A stretch of DNA of 56,892 bases from Sulfurovum sp. (GCA_027019175.1 JALUXB010000039.1:1-56892), one strand, 5' to 3'; numbered from the stretch's first letter, positions 7,820 through 16,386 are shown. Notes: generated by a model from the sequence alone, not told the origin. Numbers and translations: made by a program.

Positions 7820-9175
7820 CTACCACCCAAAAGGCTCCCAATAAATTTTACCTTGAATATAGTACATATCCAGGCATCCCTTATCGGGAAAAGTTTTGTC
7901 ATGCATTGTAAAGCAGAATTCCAGACTTTTACACGGTACTTCCTTCCCTGACTCAACGTAACGACAGGTATGTTCGTGGTCTCTATGCGCTTTTTTATAA
8001 ATTTCCAAACTGTCAATATCGCTATATGTCACCTCATTAAGAAATGGAAAGTTCTTCTTCCAAGATCTTTCACTGCTAAACAATCTTTCATACTCTTTTC
8101 TGTCATATACTCTTCCGCTGTCTGTAATATTGGTAAATGCTTTCATATCTCTATTTAGAATATAGTGCATACTTTTTTTGACACTGTTCAAAACTTCTTT
8201 ATCAATTGAAGTGTACCGTATTGGTGCTAAGCGCTTCTGTTCAGTTGCTTTTTCTTGCATAACTCTTTCTTTTTCAATATCTTTTTTGGCCATCTTTTGT
8301 AAACTGTAGATCCTGTCTTCATATGCATTTTTAATACATGAAATATTGCTTCCACAACGGTTACGTTTTTTAAGCCAATTCCTTTGAGCAATATCTTTAT
8401 GACGAGCCTTCGAAGCACCATAAATTTCTGCAAGTTTTATATCTAATGCACTCAATGTGACATCAGCACAAACCGTATGTTCTGTTTTATTTAATCTTGG
8501 AGCATTGCACCATGAAGGTACAGTATTATTTTCTCTATCTTCCACACTTCCTATAGCTTCAGAGTTCTGTTTTGACAGCCCTTCACTATACACTTTATCT
8601 GAGACATGAGCAGTGATGTTCAATGTATCAAAATCCTTTTTAGCCTCTATTTTAAATACAAAACTTGCTGACATCTGGGGTGTAGTTTTAATCATAATAT
8701 CTCCCTGTGAGCTTTGCAATTTAACCGTATCGATATAGTTTCTTCTTGCCATCTTATTTAAAATTTTAAATTTTACCCACTTTCCTTTTTGTTTGAATTT
8801 TACTTTATTAGTAGGAACACCATTCAAAGGCAGTTTGTTATCATAGTCCATTGCTGCCCGTACTACACCTGAAGTGCTTATAGTCTTTCCGTTCTTTTTT
8901 ATTAAATCAACGGTAATAGAATCCGAATCAAAAGCTGTCATTCTTCTCTGTGCCTTGATCCTTGTAATCGTATATGAAGCTTTATTGAAAAGTTCAAATA
9001 TTTGATATTTGCCCACTTTTACAATAAGTTTATCACCTTTTTTTATACCTTCTTCAATATCGATTTGAAGAGGACAATGGAGTGAATTACTGCATATTCC
9101 AGTTCCAATTTTAATACTACTACCAAACAAATGTATAGCTATCAATATCCAAATGAATAATATGTTTTTTAACAT
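7820..9175 (-). CDS. Secreted protein with LprI-like domain
   Basis: About 451 residues with an N-terminal signal or anchor (MLKNILFIWILIAIHLFG). Residues 20-200 are beta-rich and unrecognised. Residues 220-292 form a Cys-containing domain of the lysozyme-inhibitor LprI type (PSWCNAPRLNKTEHTVCA, then WLKKRNRC and SCIKNAYEDRI). Residues 300-451 are a Lys/Glu-rich linker and a Cys-containing tail (CRY, PCKSLEFC, GCLDMYY). Proteins with this domain are periplasmic or extracellular; lysozyme inhibition is known only for a few. The ATG at 9175 has GGAG 6 bases upstream and begins the signal sequence, so it is preferred to the GTG at 9187. Its LprI segment is a paralogue of the one in 11693-13138. 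Confidence 0.8.
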   Translation of the reverse strand: MLKNILFIWILIAIHLFGSSIKIGTGICSNSLHCPLQIDIEEGIKKGDKLIVKVGKYQIFELFNKASYTITRIKAQRRMTAFDSDSITVDLIKKNGKTISTSGVVRAAMDYDNKLPLNGVPTNKVKFKQKGKWVKFKILNKMARRNYIDTVKLQSSQGDIMIKTTPQMSASFVFKIEAKKDFDTLNITAHVSDKVYSEGLSKQNSEAIGSVEDRENNTVPSWCNAPRLNKTEHTVCADVTLSALDIKLAEIYGASKARHKDIAQRNWLKKRNRCGSNISCIKNAYEDRIYSLQKMAKKDIEKERVMQEKATEQKRLAPIRYTSIDKEVLNSVKKSMHYILNRDMKAFTNITDSGRVYDRKEYERLFSSERSWKKNFPFLNEVTYSDIDSLEIYKKAHRDHEHTCRYVESGKEVPCKSLEFCFTMHDKTFPDKGCLDMYYIQGKIYWEPFGW

Positions 9176-9225
9176 CGTGATCTCCACTCCTTTTTGTATA
9201 GAACTATTTTACCGTGTTTCCCTTG

Positions 9226-9522
9226 TTATTTTTCACGACACTCATCAAATATCTTCTGCGCCGCTTGCTCTGCATACTTCCAGCTTGAAAAAAGCAGTGA
9301 ACCTTTGATGTAGTAGTCTGTACCACCATATTTGTACCCACGCAACAGCTCTTCTGCACTTGCAACAATTTTTGCCAGTCTGCACAACTGTTCATCGAGT
9401 TTGTCACACATATACACCACCGCCTCCTCTGTAGTTGAAAACTCTGCTACCTTACAGGGATAACTCTCCCCTTTCATAAAGTCATAGTTATCTTCACACC
9501 ACACTTCTACTATCTGATTCAT
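9226..9522 (-). CDS. Hypothetical small acidic protein
   Basis: A 98-residue, probably cytoplasmic protein with no signal sequence, mixed alpha/beta composition and a helical second half (MCDKLDEQLCRLAKIVASAE). I do not recognise the family. It is the last gene of a chain of five overlapping genes: its ATG shares ATGA with the stop of the PPP phosphatase, a hallmark of coupled translation. A role together with that phosphatase is plausible but unproven. Confidence 0.7.
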   Translation of the reverse strand: MNQIVEVWCEDNYDFMKGESYPCKVAEFSTTEEAVVYMCDKLDEQLCRLAKIVASAEELLRGYKYGGTDYYIKGSLLFSSWKYAEQAAQKIFDECREK

Positions 9523-10268
9523 GACTGCCTCATCTTGACTCTGTTTTCACTTACCACTTTCCCCGTTTCGACACAGTAGGCACAGAGCATTCCGTATCCG
9601 CTGCGTGCCATATAGCAACCGGTGTCAACATTGACAAAATGTCGTTCTACCTTCACACCGTAAGGCGTAACGGTATGTCCGAAAATGTTAAAAATAGGCG
9701 CATCCTCATCAGGCTCCCGTCTGTTCCAGAGCGCCATATCGGCAAAGGTCTTGTACATCGCATCGCTGTAGCGCATTCCCCAAACAGTAGCGATGGGGGC
9801 ATGTGAGACGACAACGGGTTTGCCTGATGGGTGATCTGTATCGAGTTCCATATAGAGTGGCAGTGAACGCATCCATCGAATATCTTCCTTAAATATTTCC
9901 AGCCTCTCTTTGGCACCTGATACAACTACAGGCTTGCCCTCTTGCAGGGTAATGAGCCCGTACGATTTGAGTGTATCCATACCACCGTTGCTGTACCAGC
10001 TGTTATGCATTTTTATAGGCTCGTTTTGTTCAACAAATACAGCAAAACTGCTGCCGTATCCTGTCATCATCTCTTCATGGTTCCCCATCACGCACCCATG
10101 TCCGCCCTCTCGTACAAACTTCACCACCTCGGCACTTCTGCTCCCGCGGTCAATAAGGTCGCCTACAAATATAAGTTTGGCATCACTGGGAAGTTTTTCG
10201 ACAAGTCTCATGAGAGTGTCGTATTCACCATGAACATCACCGATGATATAGGTCTTCGTATCTTTCAC
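9519..10268 (-). CDS. PPP-family serine/threonine or diadenosine-type phosphatase
   Basis: A 249-residue metallophosphatase of the PPP superfamily. It carries GDVHGEYDTL at residues 9-18, GDLIDRGSRS at about 36-45, GNHEEMM at about 62-68, and later His ligands in VVSHAPIATV and FGHTVTP. These match small bacterial protein phosphatases (PrpA/PrpE) and ApaH-like enzymes; the substrate cannot be decided from sequence. The start is GTG, preceded by AAGGG 6 bases upstream. It overlaps its upstream neighbour by 4 bases (GTGA) and its downstream neighbour by 4 (ATGA). Confidence 0.88.
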   Translation of the reverse strand: MKDTKTYIIGDVHGEYDTLMRLVEKLPSDAKLIFVGDLIDRGSRSAEVVKFVREGGHGCVMGNHEEMMTGYGSSFAVFVEQNEPIKMHNSWYSNGGMDTLKSYGLITLQEGKPVVVSGAKERLEIFKEDIRWMRSLPLYMELDTDHPSGKPVVVSHAPIATVWGMRYSDAMYKTFADMALWNRREPDEDAPIFNIFGHTVTPYGVKVERHFVNVDTGCYMARSGYGMLCAYCVETGKVVSENRVKMRQS

Positions 10269-10483
10269 TCTACACCCTTGACATTTTGTAATAATCTATA
10301 GCTTGAATTACAATCAACAAGGCTATCTTTTAAATATTTTTGAATAACTGGATTATTCCTGTTTTTATACATTATTTCATAAGGATCAGGGTTTACAGTT
10401 CTATTTCCGCTTATATAGAGATACCCCAACCAAAAAAAGACCAATATCCCAAGCCAAAATGCACCACCTCTATAAAAACTCAT
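10265..10483 (-). CDS. Hypothetical single-pass membrane protein
   Basis: About 72 residues. A hydrophobic helix (FWLGILVFFWLGYLYISG) near the N terminus is followed by a polar tail with one Cys (LVDCNSSYRLLQ). I do not recognise it. Two tandem ATGs (10486, 10483) follow an AGGGGG sequence, and spacing favours the second. The first ATG overlaps the TAA of the gene upstream (TAATG). It would anchor a small domain at the inner membrane. Confidence 0.6.
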   Translation of the reverse strand: MSFYRGGAFWLGILVFFWLGYLYISGNRTVNPDPYEIMYKNRNNPVIQKYLKDSLVDCNSSYRLLQNVKGVE

Positions 10484-10485
10484 CA

Positions 10486-10809
10486 TTACCCCCTCATCTT
10501 TCTCCAGCAAGATCTCTTGGTACTATCGGTAGTAGAGATATACAAATACCCGTGTGTCATCACAATCGCATCAAAATCCAAACTGCATACTTTCTCTACA
10601 TCCTCTTTTACGATACCAATATACCATACCTCATACGCATCTTCTTGTAAAAGAATATTATTCTTCCATTCAGTCTCCAGTTTTCTGTAGAGCCAAAATT
10701 TTTTGCATGCATTACACTGATAGAGTGTAAACTCATCACTGTTTGAACGATAGATCTCTTTTACTCTGCTAAGTAAATCTGTACGGCAGCATTTATTTAG
10801 TTTGATCAT
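10486..10809 (-). CDS. Small Cys-rich protein, possible zinc ribbon
   Basis: About 107 residues starting MIKLNKCCRTDLL. Two cysteine pairs, KCC near the start and CNAC about 25 residues later, look like a compact zinc-binding knuckle followed by a beta-rich domain (EWKNNILLQE, AYEVWYIGIV). I do not recognise a family; small immunity proteins or regulators with this layout exist. I chose the ATG at 10809 because longer starts would run far back into the upstream gene; even so it overlaps that gene by 17 bases. It forms part of the five-gene overlapping operon. Confidence 0.6.
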   Translation of the reverse strand: MIKLNKCCRTDLLSRVKEIYRSNSDEFTLYQCNACKKFWLYRKLETEWKNNILLQEDAYEVWYIGIVKEDVEKVCSLDFDAIVMTHGYLYISTTDSTKRSCWRKMRG

Positions 10810-11596
10810 CTTTAGCCTTGTTATACGAAATTCCCGCTTTGTTGCAATACTTTCGCACAAACGCATCTTTATCCTCTATCTCGTCCACAGCATTCTCTTC
10901 CAGTGCGGTGATATAAGCCTTGAGATAGTCGATGTAATTCTCTTCTTTGTTTGGCACACGGCTGAAGTATAGCTTCAAATACTCATCATACTCACGGAGA
11001 GCTACGAGTTTGTCTGCATCTCGCACCATGAAGTGATAGGCATACATCCCCACCAGCACCGCTACCTCTTCATAAAGTATCTCCAAACGCTTCTCTTTTG
11101 GGGTGAAAGGATCAAGATAGGCTATCTCATTTTCTTCTCTTTTGTTGGCAAATCTTTTTTTGCTATATTGAATATTTCGAACCTCTTCGCATACATCGTC
11201 AACAGGGATAAGTTCTATCTCTCGTTTGCTTCCAAGAAAATGCTCTCTTTCGTAAACCATATCTATAATGTGCTCTCGACCATCTGGCAGCGCATCCCCT
11301 TCACCTATCATAATCTCCCTGCTTCGCTCCACACGAAAACCATCATCGTATGTTTTGATCACTGTAGGCAGATCTTTTATCTCCTCTTTCCGCTGCTCCC
11401 ATGGAATGTGGTTTCGATCTTTGTCAAAAAGATAGTTAAGGTACCGCTCCTTTGTCTCAATCACTATCCGTACATAGGGAGTGTCCAAATGCATCTTCGC
11501 TTCAACATTTTTTACAATAAGATACTTAGGGTAGGCGATAAAGCCGTAGGGTGCAGTAGGGTCATCTCTGAATTCAAATTGCTCTAACTCATTCAT
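10793..11596 (-). CDS. Hypothetical cytoplasmic protein
   Basis: A 267-residue, highly charged protein without signal or membrane segments. The N-terminal half looks beta-rich (PYVRIVIETKERYLNYLF), the C-terminal half helical (EEVAVLVGMYAYHFMV, EYDEYLKLYF). I find no familiar motif. It is the first gene of a minus-strand chain in which each gene overlaps the next (10793-11596, 10486-10809, 10265-10483, 9519-10268, 9226-9522). It is divergent from the second LprI-domain gene across a 96-base gap. Confidence 0.7.
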   Translation of the reverse strand: MNELEQFEFRDDPTAPYGFIAYPKYLIVKNVEAKMHLDTPYVRIVIETKERYLNYLFDKDRNHIPWEQRKEEIKDLPTVIKTYDDGFRVERSREIMIGEGDALPDGREHIIDMVYEREHFLGSKREIELIPVDDVCEEVRNIQYSKKRFANKREENEIAYLDPFTPKEKRLEILYEEVAVLVGMYAYHFMVRDADKLVALREYDEYLKLYFSRVPNKEENYIDYLKAYITALEENAVDEIEDKDAFVRKYCNKAGISYNKAKDDQTK

Positions 11597-11692
11597 TTCA
11601 ATATCTTTTAAAAAAGCTTTTATACTTGATATTGTAGCTAACTCACCTTGTAAGCTTGAATTTGGTATATTTCTTGCAAGTAGGAGGGAATG

Positions 11693-13138
11693 ATGAAAAA
11701 AACTTTAACAATAACGTTCATTACTCTGGTTACTGTGCTCTATGCACGGGAAATACCATCAAAAGATCTCAAAGTAACCGTGGGGAAAAATGTGCAATTT
11801 GGATCTGTTGAAGCGAAGATTGTACGTTTTGGCGGCTTTACAACACCGGAATGTAAACTTGCCGTTAGTACGGATGGTGCGTACTTCTTTTTCAAAAAAG
11901 TGAACAGTACCTGTAAAACGCTTACCAATTCCAAGGGTGTCAAAATTGTGTGTAATGCCAATAAGTCAGTATGTAAAACACGAAATGAACTGATCAATAG
12001 CATACAAAACAATAAATCCTCCCAGGCAGATCAAACAGACGATACACTTCCTTCATGGTGTAATGCTTCTCATTTAAACAGAACTGAACATACGATTTGT
12101 GCTAACGATGAGTTAGGGAAGTTAGATAAAAAACTTGCGAGTGTTTACGGTGCAGTAAAGGCAGACAGGAAAGACAAAAGTCAACGGGCGTGGCTTAAAC
12201 AGCGCAACCGGTGTAAAAGTGATGTAACATGCATCAGGCAAGCCTATGAAAAGAGAATAGCGCAGTTAAATAGTCAAAAAGAAGATGACTGGTGGTCTAT
12301 TTTTAAATTAAATAGAAAAACTATTGCAAAAAAATATCCAGAACTACCTTTAGGAACTATAAATAAAATGGCAAAATCTGACACATTAAAGGAATGTAAA
12401 GATTATGATGAGCGTTACAAAGTAAAACAATTAATTGAAACACAGCTTATGGTTGAACCATTAGAATTTGCTAAAAATAGATATGACGACTATAAAAGAA
12501 AAATGTCAAAAGACACGATGGATAAATTATATTTTTACGAAATGGTATTGGGATTGAAACTTTCTGGAGAAGAAATGGAGTTAATATCAAAATACAATCC
12601 AGGGGGACTTATGGATTCTATGTCATATTTAGATGACTGTGCATATAATAATGATTGCTACAGTATAGCTACGAACCTAATAATATTGCATCTACCTGAA
12701 AAGGTAAAAAAAATTTCAAAAGAAGAATTGAAGATAACTGATCAAATGATTATTAAATTTTTGAATAGAGGCTGTAATAATATACTCCAAAAGTATTCAG
12801 ATTGTAGTAATTCCCAAAAAAATGGATGCTACGGTTATTCTTGTAATTTCTTATTAGCATCTATATATGGCGGTCAGCATAAGTTCTTTAAAGATTCAAA
12901 GAAGAATATTGATGAAGCCTTAAAAATTTCACAAAATATGTGTTATGATAAAAATAATGCGGAGAGCTGTGGTGTATTGGCAAGTATATTGATAGATAAA
13001 GGTACTAAGTATTATCAAAAAGCGAAACATGCTCTCCAAAAAGGATGTACATTAACTAATAATCGCAAAAAGGATAGTGGAAATATCTGTCTATGGTGTT
13101 GTGAAAACTATAAAGATTTAATTAATAAAGGGTGGTAA
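11693..13138 (+). CDS. Secreted LprI-like domain protein with Cys-rich helical C-terminal region
   Basis: About 481 residues. A signal peptide (MKKTLTITFITLVTVLYA) leads to a small beta-rich Cys region (20-100), an LprI-like domain at about 120-192 (PSWCNASHLNRTEHTICA, WLKQRNRC, TCIRQAYEKRI), and a long C-terminal part (200-481) with many cysteines. The motif AESCGVLASILIDKG, followed by CTLTNN and ICLWCCENY, recalls the Cys-bridged Sel1-like repeats of Helicobacter Hcp proteins, but divergently. AGGAGG lies 5 bases before the ATG at 11693 (the ATG at 11690 is too close). Codon composition turns sharply AT-rich after about 12290, exactly where the LprI domain ends. Function unknown; periplasmic or surface location inferred. 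Confidence 0.78.
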   Translation: MKKTLTITFITLVTVLYAREIPSKDLKVTVGKNVQFGSVEAKIVRFGGFTTPECKLAVSTDGAYFFFKKVNSTCKTLTNSKGVKIVCNANKSVCKTRNELINSIQNNKSSQADQTDDTLPSWCNASHLNRTEHTICANDELGKLDKKLASVYGAVKADRKDKSQRAWLKQRNRCKSDVTCIRQAYEKRIAQLNSQKEDDWWSIFKLNRKTIAKKYPELPLGTINKMAKSDTLKECKDYDERYKVKQLIETQLMVEPLEFAKNRYDDYKRKMSKDTMDKLYFYEMVLGLKLSGEEMELISKYNPGGLMDSMSYLDDCAYNNDCYSIATNLIILHLPEKVKKISKEELKITDQMIIKFLNRGCNNILQKYSDCSNSQKNGCYGYSCNFLLASIYGGQHKFFKDSKKNIDEALKISQNMCYDKNNAESCGVLASILIDKGTKYYQKAKHALQKGCTLTNNRKKDSGNICLWCCENYKDLINKGW

Positions 13139-13163
13139 TGTGTACTCCAGTCCCTTGCCTGCT

Positions 13164-13182
13164 CCCCTCTATCTCGGAGGGG
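13164..13182. terminator. Hairpin between convergent genes
   Basis: CCCCTC (13164-13169) pairs with GAGGGG (13177-13182) between the end of the plus-strand LprI gene and the end of the WG-repeat gene. It has no clear T run, so termination strength is uncertain. Confidence 0.45.
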
Positions 13183-13220
13183 GACATCTCTACTTCAACA
13201 CAGTAGTCTCAAACTCCCAA

Positions 13221-14885
13221 CTACACTCTTACTAACACCAAATCTTCCAGCTTGATCCCCAAAGTCAATTCCATACCATCCTTTTTTTTGAACATCACCG
13301 GAAGTTCAACAGACATATCAAACATTGAGGCACCCGAGGGGTACGACCAGCCTATAACATATGCCTCCTGCTCCTCGATGATATTTTTGTATTGCCTAGG
13401 TATCTTGCGTACCTTTACGGGATGATACCACAGCCCTGCTTCTTCGAGATCTTTTTGGGATTTGAAGGTATCAAAGAGGGCAATATAGGCTTGAATCGGG
13501 AGGGTGTAGCACCGGCTTTGAAGCGCTCTTTTTTGCTCACTTCTTAGATGCTTGAGTACAAAGGCGGCTTTCTCCTCTTCCTCCATCGTCAGTGTCTCTT
13601 CTACAGCATGGACTATCTCATCCTCTTCAGTCATGCATCGTGGCAGATGTTTTCGGACAAAACTCTCATCGAGTATGGCTTCCACATCGAGAAAATCGCT
13701 TTGGGCTTCTCCTTTTTTAAAGAGTGCCCAGCCTTTATCGCTCTTGACGAAAAAGTAGTCATCCTCATCATGCACTATTTTCAGGTATCGGGGCACGATA
13801 ATGACCTCCCCCTGCTCATCTATCACCATATTTTTTCCCTCTTTGCTCACTACAGCATAGCCGAAATTAAAGGGAGCATAGTCATCGTATTGGGGAGCAA
13901 TGACCTCTTTGCCCTGCTTGTCCGTATAGCCCCACAGTTTCGTCTTGGCATCCTGCACAGCATTGTAGTCGTAGCCTCTGGTAACAATAGTAGCATAGGG
14001 CTTGCTTGAGATGATCTCTTGCATTTCTTGATCGACATAGGCATAACGCAGCAACCCGTCAGCCTCTACGGTCAAAAAACGCTGCTTGTAATCCAGTGAG
14101 CCGCACAGGGCATTGTCGGCTATGGTTTTACCGGTATGTAACTGGACTATCTTGCAGAGGTAGTCCCGGTAGTTATCGCTCTGTGGCGGTGCTTCTCTTT
14201 GCACCTCTGCCAGATTCTCTTCCACATGGATGTAATAGTACTCACACGCCCAATGGCAAACCACATCGGGTTCGTCCAAAAACTTCTTGTGTCTGTCCCG
14301 AATGAGACCGTACTGCCCCTCATCGTCTATGACAGCTACAAAATCGCTGCTGATAAAGAGTGAAGAGAGGTCAAGCCTGCTCTGTTTTGGTACAAAGACT
14401 TTCGTGCCGTCAGTCAAGAGAAACTGTGCTTCATGGTAATGCTCAAAATACCATAACATCTGCCAAGCATCATACGCCAATATCTCCTCATCGCTTAAAG
14501 GTATAAGCCATGCCATTCTCTCTACCAACAGGTGTAAAAGCGTTTTATCATCAAGAATCTTTTCAAGCGTCATCTTTTCAATACTAACGATGTTTTGAGG
14601 TTTAAGCTCATGCGTATACCACTTTTTGGCATACCTCTGGCACAGTGTGGCTGCCCTTGCAGCCGCCTCTCCTTGGGAGAAACAGAGATAACCATACCAT
14701 TCGTTCGTGCCGTCACTTGTTTTAAGAGTGTAGAAGGGCTGTATTTTCTCTATCTGTGCATTGTTGGCAAGTTGCTGTTTGCAGGCATTTTCGATCTCCT
14801 CCTGATTATAGCCGTGTTCATTATGTGCTGTTTGATAAATTCGGGAAAAAATGTTGTAGGTTTCAAAAAGGGGTTTTAGGTGCAT
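13221..14885 (-). CDS. WG-repeat-containing protein
   Basis: A 554-residue cytoplasmic protein with several WG-type beta repeats: QYGLIRDRHKKFLDEP (about residue 205), LWGYTDKQGKEVIAPQYDDY (about 315), an AVVSKEGKNMVIDEQGEVI unit after it, and GWALFKKGE. The repeat consensus (G-x-hydrophobic, K-x-G-x-x-hydrophobic, P-x-Y-D) is clear. Flanking N- and C-terminal parts are unrecognised, although the C-terminal part (KVRKIPRQYKNIIEEQEAYV) may be a separate beta domain. WG repeats form propeller-like scaffolds of unknown partner. It starts at ATG 14885 with a weak ribosome binding site. Confidence 0.82.
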   Translation of the reverse strand: MHLKPLFETYNIFSRIYQTAHNEHGYNQEEIENACKQQLANNAQIEKIQPFYTLKTSDGTNEWYGYLCFSQGEAAARAATLCQRYAKKWYTHELKPQNIVSIEKMTLEKILDDKTLLHLLVERMAWLIPLSDEEILAYDAWQMLWYFEHYHEAQFLLTDGTKVFVPKQSRLDLSSLFISSDFVAVIDDEGQYGLIRDRHKKFLDEPDVVCHWACEYYYIHVEENLAEVQREAPPQSDNYRDYLCKIVQLHTGKTIADNALCGSLDYKQRFLTVEADGLLRYAYVDQEMQEIISSKPYATIVTRGYDYNAVQDAKTKLWGYTDKQGKEVIAPQYDDYAPFNFGYAVVSKEGKNMVIDEQGEVIIVPRYLKIVHDEDDYFFVKSDKGWALFKKGEAQSDFLDVEAILDESFVRKHLPRCMTEEDEIVHAVEETLTMEEEEKAAFVLKHLRSEQKRALQSRCYTLPIQAYIALFDTFKSQKDLEEAGLWYHPVKVRKIPRQYKNIIEEQEAYVIGWSYPSGASMFDMSVELPVMFKKKDGMELTLGIKLEDLVLVRV

Positions 14886-14948
14886 TGGATTGACTCTCTT
14901 TATTCTATTTTTGCTAACACGACTATTTGACCAAACGCATAAAATAAC

Positions 14949-15128
14949 CTATCGCATCTGCTGCACCATCTGGGAAATCGTTTGTGCGATGCCGTTGGCA
15001 AATCCGCTTGAACCGTTGACATTATATGACCAGCTTCCGTTGACACCACCGCAAATATTGGCAACCGCTATTGAACCGCTGTGGTAAATGTTTAAGTCAA
15101 AGCAGTTACTGCTGCTCATTTCAACCAT
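14949..15128 (-). CDS. Possible very small Gly/Ser/Asn-rich protein
   Basis: A 59-codon frame (or 56 from ATG 15119) with an AGGAG just upstream. The product has two cysteines (SSNCFDLN, NICGGVNG), a Gly/Ser/Asn-rich middle and a polar helical end (IAQTISQMVQQMR). It begins 5 bases after the stop of the AAA ATPase on the same strand, so it could be co-transcribed. It has no recognisable family and is too short for reliable coding statistics; a non-coding tail is the alternative. Confidence 0.4.
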   Translation of the reverse strand: MVEMSSSNCFDLNIYHSGSIAVANICGGVNGSWSYNVNGSSGFANGIAQTISQMVQQMR

Positions 15129-15133
15129 CTCTC

Positions 15134-16324
15134 CTAATACAAAAACCCAAACAACCAAAGCGGTATCTTGTTGCCAAAGCCTATCTCTATATCATCTGCC
15201 GCCACATAAGAGTTCTCTACATCTTTTATCTGCTTGAAACTCTTATTTTTACCACCTAACTCTACAATATACTTGCTATCTACAACAAAATCACCTTTAC
15301 TTGCCACCTCTATACTTTCCTCTCCCAACATAGACATAAAAAAGACTTCTCTAAGTGTACCCATCTCTATACTATTGCAGTATGCATGATGCAAGTTAGT
15401 ATTGGCAAGGTAGAGTTTTTGCGGTTTCACAAAGATGCTGTCTCCTCTGCTTTTTGCCCGTATAAGACTCAGGATTTGCCCTCTGTGCAGATACTCCATG
15501 TATCGATAAAGTGTCTGATAATCTTTTATACCCATTTTTTCAGATAAAGCTTTGATATTTATCTTAAAAGGCGGGGATTCACACACCAAACGAACCAGCT
15601 TTTTTAAAGAGAGTATCTTCTCATACTCGATAGGAAAGATAGAGGGAATATCCACCTCTATCACCGTATGAACAGTCTGTTTCAAGCGAAGGGCATACCC
15701 CTTGGTATCTTCAAAATAGAAAGGATAATACCCAAAGCTCAAATACTCACGCCAAAAAGCAAAAGGCTTGATACTTTTTAGCAAACTTCGTGCTATCTCA
15801 GTATGGTTAGTAAAAATCTCCTCTTTACTAAAGCCAGGAAGAGTAATGCCCTCTTTTATCTCGATAAACTCACGAAAAGATAACCCTTTCATACTATACA
15901 GCATAACCCTTCTGCTCAAATCGCCTTTGGCATGGTCAAGTTGTAAGGCACAAGAACCGGAAAATATCACTTTAAGCGGCAACATATCGTAGATTTTTTT
16001 TAACTCTTTTTCAAAGTTTTTGTATTTATGTATCTCATCAATAATAAGCAGTTCCCCACCTTCTTTAGAAAAAGCATAAGCGACATCAAAGAGTGAGTCT
16101 ATGTCTAAATCATCTGCTGAAAAGTAGAGTTTTTTCTCATACGAGAGTGGATTGTCTCGTAAGTGTTGCAGTAAAAAAGTAGTCTTCCCCACACCCCTGG
16201 CACCAACAATACCTATAAGCTTAACGGAAAAATCCACCTCTTTATGCAGATACCGTTTATACACGGTATCAAAAAGCATCAAGTAGTTCTCTTGGTACTC
16301 CCTAAGTGTCTCTATCGTATTCAT
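15134..16324 (-). CDS. AAA ATPase with DUF4143-type C-terminal domain
   Basis: A 396-residue ATPase of the archaeal-type AAA_14/DUF4143 group. Walker A GARGVGKTT is at about residues 43-51, Walker B ELLIIDEIHKY at about 91-101, a sensor-like FSGSCALQL at about 120-128, followed by SRRVMLYSMKGLSFREF, the usual linker. A winged-helix-like region (MGIKDYQTLYRYMEYLHRG) and a nuclease-like C-terminal fold with VDSKYIVELGGKNK complete it; DUF4143 domains are restriction-endonuclease-like. Function in this family is unclear: mobile-element or defence association is often suggested. AAGG lies 6 bases before the ATG. Its promoter carries paired repeats, listed separately. Confidence 0.85.
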   Translation of the reverse strand: MNTIETLREYQENYLMLFDTVYKRYLHKEVDFSVKLIGIVGARGVGKTTFLLQHLRDNPLSYEKKLYFSADDLDIDSLFDVAYAFSKEGGELLIIDEIHKYKNFEKELKKIYDMLPLKVIFSGSCALQLDHAKGDLSRRVMLYSMKGLSFREFIEIKEGITLPGFSKEEIFTNHTEIARSLLKSIKPFAFWREYLSFGYYPFYFEDTKGYALRLKQTVHTVIEVDIPSIFPIEYEKILSLKKLVRLVCESPPFKINIKALSEKMGIKDYQTLYRYMEYLHRGQILSLIRAKSRGDSIFVKPQKLYLANTNLHHAYCNSIEMGTLREVFFMSMLGEESIEVASKGDFVVDSKYIVELGGKNKSFKQIKDVENSYVAADDIEIGFGNKIPLWLFGFLY

Positions 16325-16341
16325 ATGCTACCTTTTTATGG

Positions 16342-16386
16342 TTATATCCATAAAAATTATATCATATTTTATGATTATATCCATAA
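16342..16386 (-). promoter_or_regulatory. Promoter with paired repeats upstream of the AAA ATPase
   Basis: Two identical 12-mers, TTATATCCATAA at 16342-16353 and 16375-16386, lie 33 bases apart, about three DNA turns. Between them is an inverted repeat ATCAT-N5-ATGAT (16361-16375). A minus-strand TATAAT (16356-16361) sits between the copies, so one copy would cover the start site and the other the -35 region: a repressor-operator arrangement. Confidence 0.6.
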
